A stretch of DNA of 39,306 nt from Candidatus Kaiserbacteria bacterium RIFCSPHIGHO2_02_FULL_49_16 (GTDB lineage: Bacteria > Patescibacteriota > Minisyncoccia > Phycocordibacterales > UBA2100), in assembly GCA_001781465.1 (NCBI GenBank), contig MFLD01000036.1, positions 15,816 through 55,121 on the forward strand, written 5' to 3'. Within the stretch, counting starts at the first letter, position 1. The number at the start of each line of letters is the position of its first letter. The notes beneath the pieces were generated by a model that saw only the letters and a list, made by a program, of their open reading frames with translations, was not told the DNA's origin and ran no database searches. This document shows, in pieces, positions 25,314 through 32,695 of this stretch. The position numbers and the translations under genes are program-made.

Positions 25314-26645
25314 ATGACAACTCCAAAGACTTTTCTTAATTACGCCATAACAATCACCATACTCCTTCTCATTGGAGGCCTGGCTGGCTGGTATTACTTT
25401 CTTAATAAGCAGAAACAGGATATCGCGGAAAGGGATGCCGGGCGCGGATTGGGTTCGCCTCCGCCTTCCTTTGGCGGCGATGTGGGGAGTACATACAGCA
25501 ATGTCTCTGGAGTTGAGGGCGGCGCGGCCGGCAAAGAGGGGAAAGCTCCGCCCCGTTTGTGGCATGTGACAAAAACCCCAGTCGCGGGAATGGGATTTGT
25601 GAATACGGAGAAAAAAACAGCCGGTTCTTCCGCCACGTTGTCTCCGCAACTGTATTTCGCCGAACGCGGAACTGGATATATCCTACGCGCCGATACCGCA
25701 ACAAGCATTCTCACTCGGCTCACAAACAAACTCTTCCCTAAAACGTACGAAGCGCTGTTTGATTCTAATGGCTCCGTCATTCTTCGCTCCGTAGACGACG
25801 CGGGACGCATAACGAGCTTTGCCGGAGTTTCGGGACAAGGCGCGTCTTCAACACCAGCATCGGAAAAAAGAGCGTCTGATTCGGCCGAGGCGGCAAGTTC
25901 TCTCTTTGGAAAGTATCTGGACAGCGATATCCGCGCGGTCGCGGTTACGCCCGATACTCGCGAACTGCTTTTGCTCGCGCCGGATGGAAGCGGCGGTTCA
26001 CACGTTGTCCTTTCATCGTGGGACGGGAAAAAGCAGAAAACTATTTTCACATCGCCGCTTTCCGGTTGGAAGCCCTTCGCTCTCTCGGATGGGAAAGTGT
26101 TTTTGTCTCTTTTGCCCTCGGATAATGCCGCCGGATATGCTTTTGAAGTGAAGAGCGGCGTACTCATTCCCCGCCTGCGAAATGTTTCTGGGCTAGGTTT
26201 CCTGCCTCGGTCGTCCGATGCCGTTCTTTTCAGCCAATCTAGCGGAGGAGATGTCTCTCTTTTCTCGAGCCCTAAAAAGGACAGCGCGCCGATACTGCTT
26301 CCGCTAAAAACCGTGGCCGACAAGTGTGTTTGGGCTCCGACCCCACTGGCAAAAGGGAAGAAGGTACCGGTTGGCGAGCAGGGTCCGCTTATCGCATATT
26401 GCGCCGTTCCGGATTATTTCGCCACCAAGACTTTTCTAACGGACTGGTATACCGGGGCTTTGCACGCGTCAGACACATGGTGGCGTATAGATACAATTTC
26501 GGGAGAGGTTTCCCCCCTGCTTGAATCTGGAGACTCAGACGAGAAATTTGACGTGGAAAATCCGATTATTGATGATGCGGGCGAACAAATAGCGTTTATG
26601 GATGCAAAAGATAAATCGCTTTGGCTTTTGCGGATACAAAAATAA
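25314..26645 (+). CDS. Hypothetical membrane-anchored protein, possible beta-propeller-like extracytoplasmic domain
   Basis: TM anchor ITILLLIGGLAGWYYFL; repetitive beta-rich sequence (propeller is inference). Confidence 0.65.
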   Translation: MTTPKTFLNYAITITILLLIGGLAGWYYFLNKQKQDIAERDAGRGLGSPPPSFGGDVGSTYSNVSGVEGGAAGKEGKAPPRLWHVTKTPVAGMGFVNTEKKTAGSSATLSPQLYFAERGTGYILRADTATSILTRLTNKLFPKTYEALFDSNGSVILRSVDDAGRITSFAGVSGQGASSTPASEKRASDSAEAASSLFGKYLDSDIRAVAVTPDTRELLLLAPDGSGGSHVVLSSWDGKKQKTIFTSPLSGWKPFALSDGKVFLSLLPSDNAAGYAFEVKSGVLIPRLRNVSGLGFLPRSSDAVLFSQSSGGDVSLFSSPKKDSAPILLPLKTVADKCVWAPTPLAKGKKVPVGEQGPLIAYCAVPDYFATKTFLTDWYTGALHASDTWWRIDTISGEVSPLLESGDSDEKFDVENPIIDDAGEQIAFMDAKDKSLWLLRIQK

Positions 26646-26646
26646 T

Positions 26647-27588
26647 ATGAAAAGGAATCTGTCGTTCGCACTGTCATACATACTTCTTCCGGCCTTACTG
26701 CTCGCCTTTTTTGCCATACTTATCGCTCCGCATTTTGCGCGCGCCGATGATGCCGTTCCAGTTCCCGTTCCATGCGAAGCGTCTTTTTGCCCGCTAGCGG
26801 ACTACAGCGAGTCCAAAAAATTAAAAGTCCTTTTTAATAATGATGCTGGTTTGGTCCAGTATCTAAATACCCTTTTCAAGATAGCTATCTCGGTCGGAGC
26901 CATTTCTGCGGTCTTGCGTCTCTTTTACGCCGGTTACGTCTACATGGCGAGCGATGTATGGACGAGCAAAGAAACCGCAAAGGCCATATTCCGCGAAGTT
27001 TTCCTCGGTCTTTTCCTTCTTCTCTCAATATTTATAATTCTCAATCAAATAAATCCAAACCTGCTCAACCTGAAACCGAAAATTGATCCTTACATGCCCT
27101 CGACTCCAACCACGCCAGGCGGCGTGCCTCCTACTGCCGGGGCCAGGTGCGCGGGCTGTGTAACGCTCAACAGTCTCGGAATACCACATAAACCCCCAGG
27201 GCCTGCTGGTGGAACCGGCGGCTGTCTCAACACTGTGCAGGAGTGTCAAGTTAACAGCGACATGGGTGCGAGACTTCAACAATTCAAGGGGGCGTTTGGC
27301 ACAGGCGTTACATGGGTAGTGAGCGAGTCATGGCCCCCCACTAGAAATCACGCGGATCCATGTCACCAAGCTGGCACATGTGTTGATGTCAGCGTCCCCG
27401 GATATCAAGGAAATGTCACAGTCATAAATAAAGTCTATGATGCGGCAGGCGGCTCCGGAATCTCCGCTCAATATGAAGTCGCCACAGCAGAAAGAGCCGC
27501 GCAACTACGAAGTGCTGGCGCTAGATTGGTCGTATTAGTTGCTGGTATTACGGGTGAGCACTTTTCAATGTACAACAGGATGCGCTGA
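26647..27588 (+). CDS. VirB2-like pilin/TM domain fused to a C-terminal domain resembling M15-type peptidases
   Basis: Signal peptide plus two TM helices; C-terminus NHADPCHQAGTCVDVS ... ITGEHFSMYNRMR resembles HxxGxxxD / H zinc-ligand motifs. Confidence 0.55.
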   Translation: MKRNLSFALSYILLPALLLAFFAILIAPHFARADDAVPVPVPCEASFCPLADYSESKKLKVLFNNDAGLVQYLNTLFKIAISVGAISAVLRLFYAGYVYMASDVWTSKETAKAIFREVFLGLFLLLSIFIILNQINPNLLNLKPKIDPYMPSTPTTPGGVPPTAGARCAGCVTLNSLGIPHKPPGPAGGTGGCLNTVQECQVNSDMGARLQQFKGAFGTGVTWVVSESWPPTRNHADPCHQAGTCVDVSVPGYQGNVTVINKVYDAAGGSGISAQYEVATAERAAQLRSAGARLVVLVAGITGEHFSMYNRMR

Positions 27589-27605
27589 AATTATATTCAG
27601 ATTCC

Positions 27606-28097
27606 TTACGCGGCGTATTTAATCACCACCCGTCGATTTCTTCCCTCTCCTGATGATTCTGTTTTTACGTTCGGCGAGCCGGCTAGCACAGTGTGTATGA
27701 TAAGGCGTTCGTAGGCATTCATGGGCGTAAGCTCCACATCGTATTGAAATGAACGCGCGCGCTCGGCCATCATAAGCGCCTTGGTTTCCAGTTCCTTTAT
27801 CTGCTTCGCGCGATAGTCGTTTACATCCACCAAGAATTGTAGATACTCGCCGGCTTCCGCGGCCGCGTCTGCATTGCGAGCGACTTCTCCCGCCGAATTG
27901 CGCTTCTCCGCGATTTTCTTCACTAGATGGTCAATGGCCTGCACCGTATCACCGTGAATTCCGATAAGTTGCCGCGCGTCTTGCATTTGGATGGCGAAAA
28001 TCGTTTGTCCCGCAAGCTGTTGTTTAAGAATTCCCGAATGAGTTATGCCGACTGCGTCGAGTAATTCAGTGAGAATGTTTTCAATCATTTTTTCCAT
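27606..28097 (-). CDS. jag: Jag (KH/R3H domain RNA-binding protein)
   Basis: LIGIHGDTVQAIDHLVKKI (KH) and MNAYERLIIHTVLAGSPNVKTESSGEGRNRRVVIKY (R3H); downstream of yidC. Confidence 0.9.
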   Translation of the reverse strand: MEKMIENILTELLDAVGITHSGILKQQLAGQTIFAIQMQDARQLIGIHGDTVQAIDHLVKKIAEKRNSAGEVARNADAAAEAGEYLQFLVDVNDYRAKQIKELETKALMMAERARSFQYDVELTPMNAYERLIIHTVLAGSPNVKTESSGEGRNRRVVIKYAA

Positions 28098-28227
28098 GAG
28101 GATACTATACCCCGTGAGATAATAAAATCAAAATTATGCACTAAAAGTCGGCCGCGGTATCGCACGGGGCGGGCGCGTGACACAGCTCTCGGCAAATCCT
28201 GTCCTTATGATCGAAGCGCTCGCGCTG

Positions 28228-28269
28228 CCTGTTCCTTATCCAATCCGGCCGGATTGGATAAGGAACAGG
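28228..28269. repeat. Perfect 42-bp palindrome between yidC and jag
   Basis: cctgttccttatccaatccggccggattggataaggaacagg equals its reverse complement. Confidence 0.85.
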
Positions 28270-28292
28270 AGTATCTTGAATGACAAACAAAA

Positions 28293-28317
28293 TTGTCAAA
28301 CACTCGGTGTTTGACAA
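28293..28317. repeat. TGTCAAACAC palindromic repeat, copy 2
   Basis: ttgtcaaacactcggtgtttgacaa; reverse complement of the copy at 14343-14365. Confidence 0.8.
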
Positions 28318-28325
28318 GCGGCGCG

Positions 28326-29075
28326 TTATTCGCGGAATCTCCGTCCCATCAACAATTCTTGCGCGATCATCGCGGTATTGCTCGTCACCCAGTAGAGCGC
28401 CGCGGCGGAAGGCACCACGTAGGCAAAACCGCCTACCATAATTGGTAATACATACCGCATCTGCAAGTCAAAACCTCGCGCCATGTCTCCCGAGAATGAG
28501 CTCGCCGGTTGTGGCGAGACCTGTAGACGGCCTGTCGCGGCGCTCTTCTTCCGTGGCCCCATGGAGAGGCGCGTGTAAATGATTTGCGTTACCCCGGCAA
28601 GAATGGCGAGGATAAAACTTTTGCCGGCCATATTTACAAGCCCGATGAATTCCATGTTGACTCCCTCCGGGTGCGGCACAAAAGCATAGAGACGGGCGAG
28701 GTTTATTTCCGGCAGTCCGCCCAGCGCGAAAATCCAATACAGCGCGAAAAGAATGGGCAGTTGGATAAGTATCAGCCCGAAACTCGCGAACGGATGTACA
28801 TCGTTCTCCTTGTAGAGAGCGAACATTGCTTTTCCTTGCTGTTCGCGGTTATTTTTATATTTCTCTTTCAGTGCTTCCAGTTCCGGCGCGATTTTTTTCA
28901 TTTTTTGCTGCGTAACAATCGCTCGCTTGGCGAGAGGGAACAGGACAATGCGCACGATTATCGTAAGAATGACGATGGCAATGCCCACGTCATGCGACGG
29001 AAGCACTCCAACTATAGAAACAAGCCCGTTGTAGAGCGGGTTGTAGACGGCTGCATTAAACATGGATGAAATCAT
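28326..29075 (-). CDS. yidC: YidC/Oxa1 family membrane insertase
   Basis: IVILTIIVRIVLFPLAKRAIVTQQKMKKIAPELEALKEKYKNNREQQGKAMFALYKENDVHP. Confidence 0.93.
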   Translation of the reverse strand: MISSMFNAAVYNPLYNGLVSIVGVLPSHDVGIAIVILTIIVRIVLFPLAKRAIVTQQKMKKIAPELEALKEKYKNNREQQGKAMFALYKENDVHPFASFGLILIQLPILFALYWIFALGGLPEINLARLYAFVPHPEGVNMEFIGLVNMAGKSFILAILAGVTQIIYTRLSMGPRKKSAATGRLQVSPQPASSFSGDMARGFDLQMRYVLPIMVGGFAYVVPSAAALYWVTSNTAMIAQELLMGRRFRE

Positions 29076-29096
29076 TGCGATAGTATAGCGTACGAA

Positions 29097-29453
29097 TTAA
29101 GAAGCACGAAGTTTCGCGCGCGAGAGGGAAACAAGCGCTGCGACATCCTTCTTTATGTCTTTGTACGACGCATTATTCGCAGGACGCATCGCGTAAAAAA
29201 TCAGAGTAGCGGGGGCGGAAAGGAAAGGAAGGCATTCTCGCATCGCCTCGCGCCATCGCCGTTTTATCAAGTTTCTGTCAACAGCACGGGGCGCGGTTTT
29301 CTTGGAAACAACGCAAGAGGCCTTAATTCCCAGGGTTTTTTGGCCATATAGAATACCAAACGATAGTATGAAGTAAGAGCCGCGCTCGCGCCGGAATTTT
29401 GCCATATCAATGCGGACAAAGTCCGCATGTGACAAACTGTTTTTGCGTGGCAT
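29097..29453 (-). CDS. rnpA: Ribonuclease P protein component
   Basis: MPRKNSLSHADFVRIDMAKFRRERGSYFILSFG...CVVSKKTAPRAVDRNLIKRRWREAMRE; the 203-aa ORF-track version is over-extended across rpmH. Confidence 0.88.
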   Translation of the reverse strand: MPRKNSLSHADFVRIDMAKFRRERGSYFILSFGILYGQKTLGIKASCVVSKKTAPRAVDRNLIKRRWREAMRECLPFLSAPATLIFYAMRPANNASYKDIKKDVAALVSLSRAKLRAS

Positions 29454-29464
29454 TTGGAGAAATC

Positions 29465-29599
29465 CTACACCGAAAGCTTCGCTCTGCCCTTTCTGCGCCG
29501 GCGCAACAAGACCGCTCGGCCGCTGGTCGTGGCGGATCGCTTGCGAAATCCGTGTGTTCTTGATCGCTTTCTCTTTTTCGGCTGATATGTGCGTTTCAT
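29465..29599 (-). CDS. rpmH: 50S ribosomal protein L34 (44 aa; absent from the supplied ORF track)
   Basis: Translated by hand: [44 protein letters not shown]; directly upstream of rnpA in a different frame. Confidence 0.95.
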   Translation of the reverse strand: MKRTYQPKKRKRSRTHGFRKRSATTSGRAVLLRRRRKGRAKLSV

Positions 29600-29676
29600 A
29601 TGCCCACACTGTACCTGCCGTAGGGAAAAAATCAACCGTGCTATACTTTTTTCTCAGTTTCATGGCTTCCGACGAG

Positions 29677-29767
29677 CCAGTAGCTGGTAGCCCGTAGCTT
29701 GCAACCACTCAAAAATTCTGAATTTCTTCTGGCTACTGGCTACGAGCTACAGGCCACGAACTATGCA
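29677..29767. repeat. Intergenic heptad array, inverted arms, between rpmH and dnaA
   Basis: Minus arm CTACGGG CTACCAG CTACTGG; plus arm CTACTGG CTACGAG CTACAGG CCACGAA CTATGCA. Confidence 0.88.
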
Positions 29768-29912
29768 CACAATATCCACACCTTATAAACACTGGCGGGA
29801 AAAAGCGCGAGACTATACCTTCCGAACGGGGCGCGTATAATGATCGCTCTATGCAAGATAGAACAATCTCGAGAAATCTTGCGTGGACAATTAACTAAAC
29901 AAGTCACCGGAT

Positions 29913-31298
29913 ATGCAAACTGCCCCAATTATGACCGCTCCCCCCATGATGAATCGGGAGCTTTGGCAAAACGCCCTTGTCCAAATAGAGCTTGGAACAT
30001 CCGAGGCTAGTTTTCGCACATGGTTTAGGAATACTGACATCTCCAGCCGGGACGGAAGCACGGTACACGTATCTGTTCCTAGCAAAATTGTCAAAGAATG
30101 GCTGGTGGAGAAGCATCATAAGCTCATATTAAAAGCGCTACGCGCCCTGGACAGCACGATTCGAACGGTTGAGTACACAGTACACCGCTCCGCGACCCCA
30201 GTGGCCGCGGAAAGAAAGCTGGGGAAGACACCTTCGCCTGAAAACGCTTCTTTTGATTTGCAATCTCTTTACATAGACAAGCGCGATAATCTTAATCCGC
30301 GTTACACTTTCGAAACTTTTGTCGTAGGTCCCTTCAATCAGCTCGCGCACGCGGCCGCAAAAGCCATCCTCGAACGCCCCGGGCAAACATACAATCCGCT
30401 TTTTATCTACGGCTCTACCGGCCACGGTAAAACTCATCTAATACAAGCTGTCGGCAACTATTTCAAGAAGGCTCATGCCAATAAAAAGGTACTTTATGTT
30501 ACGTCTGAACGCTTCGCTGTGGATTACATCAATGCGGTGCGCGCGGGGCGAGCAAACGGATTCAAAGACCAATACCGGCAGTACGATGTTTTAATAATGG
30601 ACGATGTCCAGTTCATCGCAAACACAGAGAAAACGCAGGAGGAGCTGTTTCACTTGTTCAACGCGCTCCACGACAACAACAAGCAGATAGTTTTTTCTTC
30701 CGATAAGCATCCGAATTTTCTCCCAGGTTTCGAGGAAAGACTCCGGGGACGTTTTTCCGCTGGCATGATAGCCGAGATTCCGGAACCTGATATAGAGTCT
30801 AGAACGGCTATAATCAAGGCTAAAATCGAGCAACATGGTTTTAATATTCCTGACGACATCATCCAATACATAGCTGAGAGCGTGCGTGGAAACATTAGAG
30901 AACTTGAGGGGGTTCTTAACATGATCGTCTGCAAATCCCAATTAAAAGGCAAGGCGGTATCGCACGCGGATGTGAGGGCGCTGGTAAAACACAACATAAA
31001 ACCAAATAAGGGGGTTTCGATTGAGGAAGTCGTGCGCAGAATATCAATGTATTACGAAATTCCAGAGAAAAGCATCTATGAAAAAACCCGCAAGAAAGAA
31101 GTGGTGAAGCCCAGGCAGATAATAATGTACATGTTGCGCGAGGAATTTAATGTATCGTACCCCTCAATAGGGGAAAAGCTTGGGGGGCGCGACCACACCA
31201 CGGTAATTCATTCGTGCGAAAAAATAAAACACGAGATGAAGACTAATACCTCCCTCGAACAAGAGATTGAACACATAAGATCACTTATCCATTCATAA
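29913..31298 (+). CDS. dnaA: Chromosomal replication initiator protein DnaA
   Basis: NPRYTFETFVVGPFNQLAHAAA, GSTGHGKTHLIQAVGN, LIMDDVQFIANTEKTQEELFHLFN, GGRDHTTVIHSCEKI. Confidence 0.97.
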   Translation: MQTAPIMTAPPMMNRELWQNALVQIELGTSEASFRTWFRNTDISSRDGSTVHVSVPSKIVKEWLVEKHHKLILKALRALDSTIRTVEYTVHRSATPVAAERKLGKTPSPENASFDLQSLYIDKRDNLNPRYTFETFVVGPFNQLAHAAAKAILERPGQTYNPLFIYGSTGHGKTHLIQAVGNYFKKAHANKKVLYVTSERFAVDYINAVRAGRANGFKDQYRQYDVLIMDDVQFIANTEKTQEELFHLFNALHDNNKQIVFSSDKHPNFLPGFEERLRGRFSAGMIAEIPEPDIESRTAIIKAKIEQHGFNIPDDIIQYIAESVRGNIRELEGVLNMIVCKSQLKGKAVSHADVRALVKHNIKPNKGVSIEEVVRRISMYYEIPEKSIYEKTRKKEVVKPRQIIMYMLREEFNVSYPSIGEKLGGRDHTTVIHSCEKIKHEMKTNTSLEQEIEHIRSLIHS

Positions 31299-31512
31299 CA
31301 TGTTTATATTATGTTAATACATCCCGTACAACATCCGTATATCTTATACAAAATAAATTAAAATCAAAATTAAATCTAATAACATAAAATTTGTCAACAA
31401 ATATTCCCCAGCAACAAATCTTAAATTCCCCGCACTATTCCTTATAAAAATATCTTATACACACAATACACATCTATAATAGTAATAGTATTTAATATAT
31501 ATAAATAGTTTT
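31299..31512. other. Candidate oriC: AT-rich dnaA-dnaN spacer with DnaA-box-like 9-mers
   Basis: Very AT-rich; TTATACAAA (31344-31352) and TTATACACA (31455-31463); canonical dnaA-dnaN location. Confidence 0.65.
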
Positions 31513-32616
31513 ATGAATCTAACAACAACTAAAGAAAAAATTCTTTCGGCATCTGTTATAGCGGAACGAGTGGTTGGAAAAAAAGAATCACTACCAATAC
31601 TTTCCTGTGTTCTTTTGGATGCAGGAAGTACTTTGTACGTCCGTTCAACAAATTTAGAATCAGCGATTGATATTAGCGTAGTATCTGAAATTAAAGAGAA
31701 AGGAACAATAGCGGTTCCTGCCACTATATTTTCACAAACAATAAAGTCTATAAATAGTGACAAAATTTCTCTTAAATCAGAATCTGGAAACCTACTGGTT
31801 GAATCTCGCGGCGCGCGAACTCTTATCAAATCCATTCCTAACGAGGAATTTCCTATACTATCGCGCGGTGATGATAGCAAGAAAAGTAGTTCGATATTAA
31901 GACTAACCCTATTAAAGGGGATTCAATCGGTCTTATATTCGGCATCCCGCTCGATGATAAGGCCGGAACTTGGAAGTATTTATATATCAATAAAAAAAGA
32001 ACAAGTTATCTTTGCGGCCACGGACTCATTTCGATTAGCGGAAAGAATTGTGACGGGAAAAAATTCCTCCGGAGAGGAGGGGGAATTTTTAGTCCCGCTA
32101 AAACACGCGGCGGAGCTTGTGTATTTATTAGACCGCAGCCTTGGCGAGAGTGTGAAAATACATTCATCAGACTCGCAATTTATCGTTGAAGCGGATAGCG
32201 CCAGATTCGCCGCGCGTGTTGTCGAGGGCGTCTTCCCAAACTACTCCGAAATCGTCCCAAAACAATTCACAACCGAAGCGACTGTCCTAAAAAATGATTT
32301 CGCGGAGATGTTGCGCAAGGCGCGCGTGTTTTCCGGAAACGACCAGCATGTTGGACTGCATGTGTATCCAAAAAAGAAGATTTTCTCCGCTACCGCGCAG
32401 AGCCCAGATGTGGGAGAGACGTCTGACTCGATTGACGCGGCTGTTTCGGGCGAAGATATCGATATAAAATTCCACATCGGCTATATCTCAGACTGTATGC
32501 CCGTTATAGATTCCGACAGCATTACGCTTGGGTTTTCGGGACCCAACAGACCGCTCGTAATCCGCGGAGTATCAGACGCCGATTTTATGTATCTGGTGAT
32601 GCCGCTTAACCGCTAG
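31513..32616 (+). CDS. dnaN: DNA polymerase III beta subunit (sliding clamp)
   Basis: Full-length DnaN-like sequence downstream of dnaA; C-terminal DADFMYLVMPLNR. Confidence 0.95.
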   Translation: MNLTTTKEKILSASVIAERVVGKKESLPILSCVLLDAGSTLYVRSTNLESAIDISVVSEIKEKGTIAVPATIFSQTIKSINSDKISLKSESGNLLVESRGARTLIKSIPNEEFPILSRGDDSKKSSSILRLTLLKGIQSVLYSASRSMIRPELGSIYISIKKEQVIFAATDSFRLAERIVTGKNSSGEEGEFLVPLKHAAELVYLLDRSLGESVKIHSSDSQFIVEADSARFAARVVEGVFPNYSEIVPKQFTTEATVLKNDFAEMLRKARVFSGNDQHVGLHVYPKKKIFSATAQSPDVGETSDSIDAAVSGEDIDIKFHIGYISDCMPVIDSDSITLGFSGPNRPLVIRGVSDADFMYLVMPLNR

Positions 32617-32695
32617 CCGGTAGCAAACTCAAAAAACTCTCTGCATTCGGATTTCTCTGGCTGCTGGCTACAAGCTACGGGCTACCAGCTTATTA
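32610..32695. repeat. Heptad array spanning from the dnaN stop to the PBP stop
   Basis: Minus arm CTACCGG CTAGCGG (contains dnaN TAG); plus arm CTGCTGG CTACAAG CTACGGG CTACCAG CTTATTA (contains PBP stop). Confidence 0.88.

Noticed and set aside
28098-28227. Possible tRNA or ncRNA in the yidC-jag gap
   Set aside because: No cloverleaf, T-loop or CCA-like signature could be read; only the palindrome is supportable.
29097-29708. 203-aa RnpA with N-terminal extension
   Set aside because: The extension overlaps a clear rpmH in another frame and starts in the heptad array; the RnpA core starts at MPRKNSLSHADF.
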